64,000 nucleotides of DNA from Paramacrobiotus metropolitanus (lineage: Eukaryota > Tardigrada > Eutardigrada > Parachela > Macrobiotidae), in NCBI RefSeq assembly GCF_019649055.1, contig NW_026570281.1, positions 620,001 through 684,000 of the forward strand, in the 5' to 3' direction. This document shows positions 25,931-36,944 of this stretch, piece by piece. Position numbers and translations under genes: made by a program. Position 1 is the stretch's first letter, and the number at the start of each line of letters is the position of its first letter. A model generated the notes under the pieces. It worked only from the letters and a program-made list of their open reading frames with translations. It was not told where the DNA came from and did not search any database.

Positions 25931-27286
25931 TACGGCGTCCAACAGGTTCTGATCACGAAGCACTGCCGGATGTCTTCAGTTTCATACTTATAGAAGATCG
26001 CCCTTACCGTAGCAAAAGCGAAAGAGTCTATGTCCGCGTGTGGTGCGCTTTATACAGCATATTAAATTGAATAGTAATATTTCTTTTTTTTCGAGTTTTA
26101 CTGTATTTATTTCGGTTTACACCACATTAACCTTTAACAAGTATCATGATACGAGTACAAACTATGTACCAAAACGAAACTCAATAATATTTCATATTTG
26201 TACAACTGTTAAGCGAATGGCGTAATTCGTAATGCCGATCATGAGAGGGCTTTGTATATTGCTCTTGATAGTTTTCTTCTGTGGTTTTATCGTGAACATT
26301 ACCGGTTCACTTTTGTGAGTGAACCTCAGTTTTATCATCCTTTATTTTCCGATTATGCGCTATTTAAAACGACACATCGTCGAACTGGAGTTTATAGTTA
26401 CAGACAGTCCATAAGAATTTTGTCACTTTTGCCCTTAAAGATATAATAATTACAATTCGTTTCGTTTGTGTCGATACATTCTTTGTTTCAGCCACTGCCG
26501 TGACTACATACATGTACCCTACAGATGACTGAGACATGTGTCAGTCGACTCGGCATTATTCGTTATTAGTGAAACGTTGTGAACGGAATCCGACTATTTA
26601 CTGTACATGTACCTCAAAAAGAGTTACTTAGTTGATATGTTCCAAAATTCGCAGTTTCTGAACAGAGCAGGATGAAAATACTGTACACTGTAGAGACGGA
26701 ATTAAACAACTGAACGGGAATAGAGAACGAACAAACAAAAATATCCTTTCCGATTGGCTCGTCGGCTTTGAAATTTGAACCCGGATGTTATTCCACCGCT
26801 TCTTTGTCGCCAGGCGCACTGTCACGCAGCGGTTCGGATTATAATATATCCGTTGCGCTTATTGGTGGGGCAACATAACGCGTGACGCACTGACAAACGC
26901 AACGAAAATAGCGCATTTCTATTAACGAAGAAAAATAGGCACTTGCGAGAACAAGAAGAAGAAAAAACACCGTTAATCGGCTGGGCGACACTTGGAGCGC
27001 GGCCTAATGATAATGGTTGACATTAAGCCGGGTTTGGCGCCCGACTGATAGTGCAGTGTGCGCGCATCCACAGCTGCAACGCAACGCTCATCAGGCGGGT
27101 GACAGTGACACTGGCGTCTCTTCACTTGGCAGGTCGTTATCAGCCGGGGTTTCCCTTGTCTCTCCCTGCTGAACGCTGACCGCTCATTATCCGCCGTTAA
27201 CCCACTACTTAGCGCCGCTTATTAGGCCTCTCCAATCTCCATCCCGAGTGCGCACTTCGCGCGGCTAGTTAACGGGACGCCGCAGC
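25931..27286. other. Intergenic / upstream region of VWC gene 1
   Basis: No coding signal seen. The last 300 bases before the TATA box are noticeably more GC-rich than the rest and probably form the proximal promoter of the secreted VWC gene. Confidence 0.45.
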
Positions 27287-27294
27287 TATAAAAG
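27287..27294 (+). promoter_or_regulatory. TATA box of VWC gene 1
   Basis: A consensus TATAAAAG in GC-rich flanks, about 480 bases upstream of the ATG at 27775. A start site near 27318 would leave a leader of about 450 bases, perhaps with a short leader intron. Confidence 0.55.
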
Positions 27295-27774
27295 GACGCA
27301 CGACACACACGTGCATCTTCCTTTCGCGTTGTTCTTCCCTCCTGATTCCACTAGTACTGTCTTCACGGCACGTCCGTTTTCCTGTGCACTCCGGTATTTG
27401 TGCCAAGTTTATCAACACCAGCGTCCTTAGATCCGTTTCCGTTTGCGCGTCAGCGTTCAGAATTAATATTAGCGTAAGTGGCTGGAATGTGGTAGCGTGA
27501 TTGTGTACAATGGCCCTATAGCGGCGCTCGGGCCGGCCAAATTGCCGGGGCAAATTACGTTACTGTGTCATTTCCGGCGGCGCTAGCGCGGTAGTTAACG
27601 ATGGCGCCACAAAAGCGCTAATCGTTGGGCGACTTAAGCGCTACCGATGCCTTTGTTCGTTTTCCATATAAAATAGCTCCTTATTCCTTGCAGTCTGATC
27701 TTTGCTTTAGTGAAAGTGTTGCTGAAATCTTTATCGAGTTTTATTTCTTATATAGCGTTTTAAGTGAAGCCGAA

Positions 27775-29041
27775 ATGGATTTTTCATCGATGACCTCGTG
27801 CATCTTCCTGCTTGCCACTTTCGCCCGTGTTTTCTCCTATCCTATGGCAGCGCATGACACTTCCGCCGGCCCATCCCGACTGGAAAACGGCACACGTAGG
27901 TCTTTAACATTGTTTTACTCGTATACGTAAAGCTATACAACTAACATTTCTGTATTCGCTTCGTTCTTTAATTATCGTCATTTATACCAGCTTGCGACAT
28001 CGTAAGCACCCCAAAGGTCACCGGCTTAAGAGCAAACGTGACAAGTAAATGTATAAGTACGGTTGGGCTACATTGGGTTGGTTTTGTAATTTTGACGTAC
28101 CCATATAAAAAGCGCGGCAAAATGGGCATCTAAGTGCTAGACTAAAAGTAAGTAACAATATTTTTACGTTTTTTATTTGGTTCGCATTTTGCGTAAGTAT
28201 TACGTAATTTGCAAGTAACGAAAAAAAAGTTAAAAAATGACTCAGTGAGTCTGCTGAGTTGCCGACGTAGTTTGTTAGATGAAGAAGGTCAACCGGTGTT
28301 CATTTAAGTAGTTAATTAAGGTCGTAACCATAAATGATTCCCACGAGTCTCCGGCCTGGATGGGTGTCGTGTATCACGTGTAGTTCTGGGTGCTATCGCC
28401 GTCTCATTTTTCAATGTAAATCGTTTATAATTGCAGCTTGCAACGACGTCGGGGAGATTTTCAGCGATGACCCATGCCGACCCTGGTGCATCTGCAAGGA
28501 CGGCGCGGTCATGTGCGCCGAAATATTCTGCAACAACGATGTACCAAAAACCTGCGGAAAAATTGCCGTTAATGGGCGCTGCTGTCCGACTTATGTCTGT
28601 GGTACGTACGAAACTGAAAATTTTGATAGTATGTTATGATAATTAATTTTGTTCATTACGTCATTTGCACCCAAATTCAGTGCTCGCACTGGTTGCGCTA
28701 TTTTTTACCACAAAAATATGTATTGAATGATTTTTTTGATTTTACGGGTTTCATGTTTTTTAAAAGAGTAATAACTGAACGATTCCTGTAGTCCACTGTA
28801 TAGAAGAAATTAACAATTTAAACCACGGTGCGCATATTTACGAGTACATATACTGTTTATTTGATATTTATATAATTATGTAGTGCACACCAATGGAACG
28901 GCGACGATGCACTATCCGTTGCCGTTGACGGTGGTGCCGCCAAGTATGTACGAAGAGGAGAACGGAATGTTCAAGGACACTAAGCGAAGCCTGCTGCATG
29001 CCGGACACCGGTCACGCGGCGGCCTGGTCAACTTGGCGTGA
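27775..29041 (+). CDS. Secreted single von Willebrand C-domain protein
   Basis: Three exons, 27775-27895, 28437-28601, 28884-29041, both introns phase 1, giving 147 residues. Exon 1 encodes a signal peptide (SSMTSCIFLLATFARVFS, about residues 4-21). Exon 2 is one whole VWC domain with ten cysteines: the CxxxC-x-C centre at DPCRPWCIC and the CCPTYVC end are typical. Exon 3 encodes a low-complexity tail with no cysteines and several basic sites (KRS, HRSR). VWC domains commonly bind TGF-beta/BMP ligands or act in extracellular signalling, and single-VWC secreted proteins occur in arthropods. The specific role here is unknown. A second gene of the same plan lies at 51064-52501 (-). Confidence 0.8.
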
Positions 29042-29990
29042 GACAATTCAGTTAAACCTTTGATATCTCGGATATACGGAAGTACCTCCCAGCGTATTTA
29101 TTACTGTATAAAGTATTCGTCTGCGGCAGCGGCTGCCCCGGGGTGGCTGAGTGGACCAGGGATGTTCAGTTGGTTGGTATTGAGGCGGGATGACCTTTTC
29201 GGCATCCGAGCCGATTAGTGGGAGCGGATGGGTGCAGCTGTAGCGGCCTGCCGGGCTGTCGCTGGTATTATGTCCATGATAATTCCATTGTTTGTTCCTC
29301 TCGGCTTTCCTTAGATGAGCCCTGTTTTCGCATTAATGATAAATTACATTCGCTCGCCGTTTCAGTGTCACGCTAACCATGATTAATCTTTCTTGGTATT
29401 TCATGTCCATTTCTAACGGCTGTTTATCAAAGGCGGCATTAAAGAAGTCGATTTATTAATCTTTTATGTAAGCATGTATGGTTTCCTTACATGTCCGGTT
29501 TGTATCGGTTTGCAACAAATGCAGTATTGGTTATGACAAGAGGCAGCGACGCTAGACATGTTGTCATTGAGAAAAGCAATAAAGATGCTTCTAACTAACA
29601 ATTTTTTCAAGATAATTTCTTTGCTGTGTGATCTAATTAAGGTTATATATGTTCAACTCACGTTTTGCATTGTGAGCTGTATCTGTACAACAGCTGGCTA
29701 GAGCGCTCACGCAACGGTTACAATAAATAATGTGAGCGCCAAATTAATGTTATGTTTGTATTGTCTATCGTCCGTGCAATACGCAAGCGTGTTGTAGCAG
29801 TATAGAATATGAGTAAATCCCACAAGCATTGCTGAGGTACCGCAGGTACCGAAGCTGTACTCGTAGAGTTCGGCTTCGTTAAAGCTACCAGATCTAGAGA
29901 AAATTATGAACTCCATACACCATTCATCACAATAACCCAGTAGTATCAAATACAAGAGCGGCACAAATATTGTCAAACTACGTATACGGT
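29042..29990. other. Convergent 3' space
   Basis: Between the stops of VWC gene 1 (+) and the Ig/CCP gene (-). A minus-strand frame continues past 29991 with a hydrophobic stretch (about 29920-29990) in another frame. I see no splice signals that would make it coding. No other gene seen. Confidence 0.45.
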
Positions 29991-32900
29991 TTAGGTTGAC
30001 CTGGCCGGCGTCCGACCGCCCACCACATCCAACACGCACTCCGGCGCCGGGAAGGACCACTTAGGCGTTCCACTACTGTTGACGTTGCAGTAGGAGATCC
30101 TGGCACCCACCAGCCGGTATCCGCCATGGCACTCGTACATGACATGTGACTTCACTCGATAGGCGCTCTTCACCGGCGTCACACGGCCGTTGGCCGGTGC
30201 TCGCGGGGCCTCACAGGCCGGTTCACAGCGCGGCGGCGGATTACTCCAGCGCCCATCCTCCCCGCAGGTGGCCACCACCGGCCCGCTGGCCATAAAGCCC
30301 TTCTGGCAAGCAAACTGCACCATCTTTCCCACCAGATAGCGCTCCGTCGGAGTCTCCAATGCCTGCCCGTTAGTCGGCACCGCTAACCCCGGACAGTACA
30401 CCGATTCACAGACCGGCACCGGCGCCGACCAGTTTCCAGTGTGGGTGCAGTGTGCGCTGTGGTTGCCGACAATGCGGTAGCCGGGAGCGCAGGTGAAGGT
30501 CACGCTGGCCTGGTAAAAGGTGCCGTTGCTGTCCAGAAAAAGGTTGGGGTCGGAGCTATTGAGGGGGGCGCACTGCACCGCGACACAGGTGGGTAGTGAT
30601 TGTGCCCATTCGCCGTTCAGCTTGCAGTAGACAGCGGCTGGTCCGACGAGACGGTAGCCGGCGATACAGCCGAAGGTCACTGTGCTGTTGAAGTGGAAGT
30701 TGCCGGTGTGTAGCAGTTGCTCGTCGTCCCATGGGCGGGGACAGTCGACGGCTACAGCCAACAAATTGTTTAATTTGTTTGGCCCCACATGTAAATAACC
30801 ATAATTCGAAATTACAAATGATAGGATCAATTTGACAAAAAAAAAGTAAATGTTGTTATCGTTGGTAATTCTGGCACTATCGATTTTAGCTCGACCCTGT
30901 CATTGTCAGTTGTTAATTGGTTAATCAATAACTTTCTTCTCGGTGCTGCGCTAAAAGCCGATTGTCAGCTGCTGATGTAATATACGGAGAAACTGTAAAG
31001 GCGCCCTGACGTCAATGGCACGCTATAAGGTTATCGATTGTGCCGTTAATGAAAATGGGAAAAGACTTCCTGCCTGTGACTTCGACGATAAAGCTGTGGC
31101 TGGTCTTGACAGGCGTTGTGCAAGTGAACTTGCCACTCTGCTCCGGCTGGATGTTTCGGATGGTTAGACGCCATTCCATCTTGTTCCGGTAGAGATTGCG
31201 CGTCCACTGCATTAGAGCGTCGCTGATGCTGATGGATTTCGACCAGGTCCATTTGGGCGGGCCCAACCGCCGCGGTTCATATATACAGCCTAAAAATCGT
31301 GCGTGCACGTTAGCCGCTTATACTCGTACATACGCGTACATAGAACAAAAACAGCCCAGTTAACTCCCGGTCCCTGCGTTAATTCTCATTACACTATCGA
31401 AAGGGCCATAATGCAATAACTACACGCGCATAACAAAGCCAATAAGCACTGGAAAACTTTGAGTTGGCTTTGTTGGACGTTGGCGCTGCGTCGATGACGT
31501 TATAGGTGTTTAAGGGGAAAAGACCGTCACGCGATGGCTTGATGCAGCAATCATCGTTAGCGAACCACAGGAATAACATGTTTACAAGTTATGCACTGCT
31601 GCGCCATTAAGCCGTCGACACCGGCTCGTTCAACGGGGTCAAATGTCGGATGATGATGATGGCAAACCGATTCTTATTTAATGTCATAAGCCATTTACAT
31701 GCAGGATACATAACGCTACTTATCCATCTAAATGTCATCGCGACTTGCGATTACCAGTCCATATACACCGGGCCATTTTATGGCATTATAGTAGAATATA
31801 AAAACAAAAAAATGTAAGCAAAGGGCATCTGTTAATAAACGTTACAACCTGAAAATGTCAATCAGCTAAAAATAATGCATATCTTCAAATATATAATTAC
31901 AAACAGTAAAATATATCTACAACGTAAGGTTTAAAAATCACATACTTCAAGTATATATGTAAAATTTAGCTGGAGGGATAAGTTAGCATACAAAGCACTT
32001 ACTGTGACCTTTACTCACCTAAATGCAGGTCAGAACCCGGGTAGACGAACAGTCTCCCATCATAATTAGGTGCCACGATGCCCTTGTAGGAGATATAGGT
32101 CAGCAGCGGCGGATACAGCCGCCCCTCCTGGACGTTGCTCTCCATAGAATCGGACAGCGGCTGACAGCTGGGCTGAGTAATCCCGGCACCACTACCAATG
32201 CCGGCGACATTAGCAGCATCCCGAAAGGTCAAGGGCTCCCACTGGCCGTTGGCGCACTGTAGCACGGCTGGGCCCTGAAAAATGTACTCGCCAACATGCT
32301 CGCAGCGGAACATGAGTCGGCCGCCGTGTGGGAAAACGGTTAGTCGGGGCGCCTGCTCCGTAGGCTCGCTGATGTTCAGGCCGTTGTAGAAAATGGACAG
32401 GTTGGTGTAGGCCGGTTGACCGGCGTCGAAGTAGCAAGATTGCCACACCGGCTGGTAACTGGGGTCGGCGCGCTGCAGCATATCCATGCGCCGGCACAGC
32501 GGTCCCTGCAAGCTCTAGGTTAGTACTATTAACAGCAGTTACTATTGTACGGGTAGTATACCGTGGTAAATATTACGGAAAATTTAAAAGTTACGTACAA
32601 GTCTAAAACAAATTGCCCGTGATCGTAATAGCAAATATGCCAAGCTACCTAAACGTATTAGTGACTGCGATTTTTTTCCCCAGATTTTGACAATTCCTTT
32701 ATGCATTAAAAGGAACCGAACTGTATGGAAATGCAATTTAAAGAACCTTATTAGGAATGCGCCATTTATATTGCCTGCGCAGTTTTATTTGGAGCACATC
32801 CGTATATTTTCCAGTTATATGCTCTATGACTGCTTTATTATCCATAAAACACAATAATTATTATAAATTTACAACAGTAGATAGAACACAACCATTATTC

Positions 32901-34695
32901 CAACAACATTATTTCAGCAATAGTGTATCGTATTTTGATGACAAACAGATATATACAAATATATACAAATATTTAAAATTTTTGTCGGTGTGTACCCTTG
33001 TTAATACTCATTGCATACTCAAGGCTTATGTATTGTACTGCGGAGTTACTAACTAATTCAAGCAGTTGATAAGGAAGCATATCCACATTTAAATTGGTTC
33101 GTATCCGTTTCCCACTGTCTAATCCTGTAATATAACGCTAAGCGAAAACCGTTTATACAGTTTGAAGTTACATGACATACAGGTCAATGCTCGATGCCGG
33201 GTATATCTGTATGTACATATATACGGTAGGGTTCGCTACTCTAACAATTACCGCAATTTAACAGTACTAGCAATCGCGATCGCTGCTACCAAAACGACAA
33301 AACTGATTCATTTCAAAAATCTTGTTTTTCGTTTCCGTAAATCCATAATATCATAAAGTGATTCACAAATTTGGGTCGGTAAACTTGTGAACTACAAATG
33401 TTGCACTAAAAGGTAAGTCAAAATATTAAAATATTTTGGCTTTATTATCCTTTTACATTCATAGAAGCAAAATGGAAGTGCATGAGTGTTCGCCCGTAGT
33501 TCATACATGCGCTAGCGATTTCTAGTATTCTTTTAACTCCCAGTCATGACCAGTCATCTGGAAGCAAAACGGGTCGGGCCTTGTTGTGGTGAATAGTGCC
33601 GGTAGCAACCGGAAGTCTACGTCGAGCGCGAACCTGTTGTACCAGTTTAGACCTAAACCGGATCACCTCAAAAGAAATACAATTATTGCCCAGCCCAGCT
33701 TCTTAGAGAAATTAAAGAAGATCGTCATTGACAGGTGGCGTTAACAGTGTAATGAGAAGTTTATTGTATGCGAACCTGCTGGCCCATGCTGGCGGTGCCA
33801 AAGTATTTTTAAGCTTCATTCACGCATAATTACGCATACACTACAGATATGCGGGTGCATGTGGATGTATTGTATTAATATTTTCCCCATTAGACCGTGA
33901 AAATTTAATTTTCGAGAACAACATCTTAACGATAATATCGTGTTTTTATTCATCTAGAGTTGCTTGTTATGTGAGCTATAGCTAGTACATATGAAAGTGC
34001 TTTATAAGAGACTCGAATTTATCGTACATACTACCGTAATATATATCTATATACAGAAAGATGAACATTATGAAACATTTAATGTTTACCGAAATGCGCT
34101 CTTCCCGGGCCCTGTGTTATATTCTGTTTGAGAAGGGCACAGTTACTGCCACTCTCCATTACTAATTACAGTAGACCGAATTGTATATCAGTATAACGAT
34201 CATAAGTAAATTTCATTTTTACATGGTTTTAAGGCACAGTGCTACAGTACTTAATGACAATGCAAACCCGCAATCACGTACCGTCCACTGTCCGTATAAG
34301 CAGACAAACTGGCACTCGCGGCGGCTGCCATCGGCACTGCTGACATTGGACACCAACAGCGCATCCAAGTGTTCGTAGCGCGGCAGCGGCGCCAACACTG
34401 GCATTGCCGCGTCCAGCTTGTCCTTGGCGGCAGGTGCACCCACAGTGGTTGCCGTCACCGCACCGGGGAAGTACAGTTTCAGCGGCGCACAGTGCAGGGG
34501 AATGCTGGCGTTGGTGAGGGGCGTGTCCGCCGTGGGAATGCAGTCTAAACAATCACACATGCACTGTTGTTATTATAAATATAATGTAGCACCACTCTGC
34601 GCATTGTCTTATATCGACGTACTTATCAGCAGGTTGGGAATGACAACCATCGACGTCACCACGCCAAAGAAGAGCGGGAAACCCACTTGCTCCAT
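29991..34695 (-). CDS. hig: Secreted Ig + CCP/Sushi protein, Hikaru-genki-like
   Basis: Five exons in coding order: 34695-34623, 34544-34282, 32514-32019, 31289-31074, 30751-29991, joining in frame to 602 residues. Exon 1 is a signal peptide (FPLFFGVVTSMVVIPNLL). Exons 2-3 encode a Cys-rich region with a CCP-like module (LMFRCEHVGEY, then VLQCANGQW). Exons 3-4 encode one Ig domain (LHLGCIYEP, then SGKFTCTTP). Exon 5 encodes four tandem CCP/Sushi modules, recognised by FGCIAGYRL, FTCAPGYRI, FACQKGFMA and YECHGGYRL, each closing with W...C. An Ig followed by CCP modules is the layout of Drosophila Hikaru genki, a synaptic-cleft protein. That assignment is by architecture and not by full alignment. 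The intron between exons 4 and 5 fits only as GC-AG. The 1.8-kb intron 2 holds no other gene. Confidence 0.78.
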
Positions 34696-35967
34696 AATTC
34701 AACAAAAAATCCCCCGATTTATTAGCCGTAATTTTTCCATAACCATCCGCCGCACGCACTGCAGCGCATGGATCATTGCTGTCCAAATCTCGTCCGAATT
34801 ATTGTCGGCGAACGGAGAAAAATAAGTCAAGTGTCTTCAATGGAATGCAGTTAAGTGAGTCGGGAAGATGTCCCATGCATTTTAAATTCCACCACGCTGA
34901 AACGCTTAACCCGGCCCGGCTCATTTTCCAATTCCGCGTGGACTGTTTAAGCGTAAGCCCTCTAATCCGCCGCCGTTTGACAAGAAAGACAAGTTACAGC
35001 AAAAACTGCTAAATCTTTCATCAGTGCTCCTTTCAGAATCTTAATACACACTTAACTTTACTCGCTCTAGCTTATCTGATGAACAACACCAACTGCAATC
35101 AAGCGAAATGATTTTTTCTTCCGTGACATATATATACTTCTTCACGAGAATGCGAATGCGTGATTTGCATTTTTTGTCTTTTGTACTTACATTCATATTA
35201 ATATACACGGTATATAATTTTATTCCCTTATTAACATGTAATTAAGTATTAGTGGCGTTTTGATTTTCCATGATTAATTTTAGCCTGTTTAAGTTTTAAG
35301 TGATTGAATTACCAGAATTTTTATGGGTCACGTTATTTATTACATTATCAGAGGTAAATTCCTATCGCTATTCACGGCACTAATTATACAGAAGTTTAAT
35401 ATGAAACATGCGATAGCTTATGAATACGTTTCCACTGGTTTTCTTTTAATTTGGCCAGAGTACTGCATAATATGACACGATGACCTTTCGTAGAGCCGCG
35501 CACGCTAACAAATTAGCAGCATATTAATCATGAGCGACGCTTGGCAAGCCGTCCAAGCCGACACGACAAGAGCAAAATAAATCGGAAGAAGAAAAAATAA
35601 AACGGTCTCTGTATATAATCGATGGTTTGAACGGCGTTTAGTTGGCGATACTTATATATCGATGGGCGACGTGCATCCATCAACGGCGGCGGAGAACGTC
35701 GGAATGTTGGGGAAGGAGGCGATGCGTGGCATGCCGGTCAGCCGGCATCTGGATAATGGATGTTGATGGCGCTTACACGTTGGTGGCAAGAGAGTGGAGG
35801 CGGGCGTTGGAGCTGGCAGCTAGGGCGGTTGCCGAACGTTGCATAAAATCCGGAATGAGTGGTTTATGGAAAACCAGTGGTGCGCGGCGTGTAGACTGCC
35901 GTCCGTCCACCGCTGTATGTGGCACTGCTGCGATCGAGAGTGGGAGTTCGACACGTCGAGACATCCA
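34696..35967. other. Intergenic
   Basis: AT-rich DNA upstream of the Ig/CCP gene and downstream of eclosion hormone gene 2. A GC-rich stretch at about 35660-35960 contains overlapping open frames on both strands, with no splice signals or family I recognise. It borders the last exon of the hormone gene and may be its 3' untranslated region. Confidence 0.45.
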
Positions 35968-36944
35968 TCACCGGTCGGTGTTGAGCACCGCCAATTTCTT
36001 CAGCATTAGGTAGTCGCGTATCGATGAGGGATTGGTGCAGTCCGGCAAGAATGTCCCACGCTTCTGGATACAGTCGCGACTGGAATGCACAACAATCGGC
36101 GTTGATTTATGGCGACTTTACCACGACGCTTAATTTTATCTATGCATTTGCAAAATAAAATGCTAATTATACTGCTAGCTAAAGCAAGCACACGCATTTT
36201 GCGTTCTAAACAATGGAACTATTTTGGACTATTCTATTCTGAACTATGGAAATAAGCGTTATAAACAAGAGAATCTCAATTTTAATATACACCTGTTATA
36301 ATAAAGTATAGGTAATTTATGTGAACGCAAGGCGTAGCCTTTTACTTAAACATTCTGAATAAAATTATCTTTCACGTTATAAAGGGCGTTGGAGAAAGTT
36401 AAAGTGTGCAGAATTGCGTCGAATTAATAACTTCAAACCGTGCATGGTGAAGATGAAAAACCAGTAACTAGTAAAATATAATGTTACCAAAAATGAATAA
36501 TTTTATTAGGCCATGGGTTGCTAAAGTTTGAAGTACGAAACAATGGTCCAATAAACCCGGCCTTAAACTTGTTTTTAGCTCAATATTATTGTATATTTGT
36601 AATGTTCAGAATATAGTGTAATGCATATAATACAATTAAATTTTTGGTCTGATTTACCTGCATTTTCTGTGGTCGAATATATCTCCAACCAAATCATGGC
36701 ACTGTGCACAGTTAGCTGCAAACAGAAACCGCGCGATCACAGCCTTAACTCCAAAGGTCATTCGAATGCATGTCGATTACTCACTTATGCAAATGGAAAG
36801 GAGGTTGCCGGTCAGCGCCGTGGCGGCGGCGTTCTTGGTGGTGGCGGGAAGGGGCGCGGGGGCCGCCAAGCGCATAAGGAGTATCGCGGTGAGGAAAGCC
36901 ATGGTCAGCGAGGAGAATGAGAACGAGGGAGCTTGCATCAACAT
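35968..36944 (-). CDS. Eh: Eclosion hormone, copy 2
   Basis: Three exons in coding order: 36944-36785 (160 nt), 36715-36658 (58 nt), 36079-35968 (112 nt), giving 109 residues. Eclosion hormone is a six-cysteine neuropeptide that triggers ecdysis behaviour in arthropods. Exon 1 gives a signal peptide (SLTMAFLTAILLMRLAA) and a linker ending at the first cysteine (LLSICI). Exon 2 encodes TNCAQCHDLVGDIFDHRKC. Exon 3 encodes SRDCIQKRGTFLPDC and PSSIRDYL. These are the family landmarks: NCxQC, a Gly-x-x-Phe spacing, CxxxC, and PDC followed by an SI..(F/Y)L helix. All six cysteines are present. None of these exons is long enough to stand out as an open frame. It is head-to-head with copy 1 and has identical sizes for exons 1 and 2. 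Confidence 0.9.

Noticed and set aside
29707-30060. Minus-strand frame with a hydrophobic segment suggesting a membrane anchor for the Ig/CCP protein
   Set aside because: It is in a different frame from the CCP exon and no splice site was found to join it; the CCP frame ends cleanly at 29991.
35642-36013. GC-rich plus-strand open frame
   Set aside because: Overlaps the antisense last exon and 3' flank of eclosion hormone copy 2; treated as a shadow.
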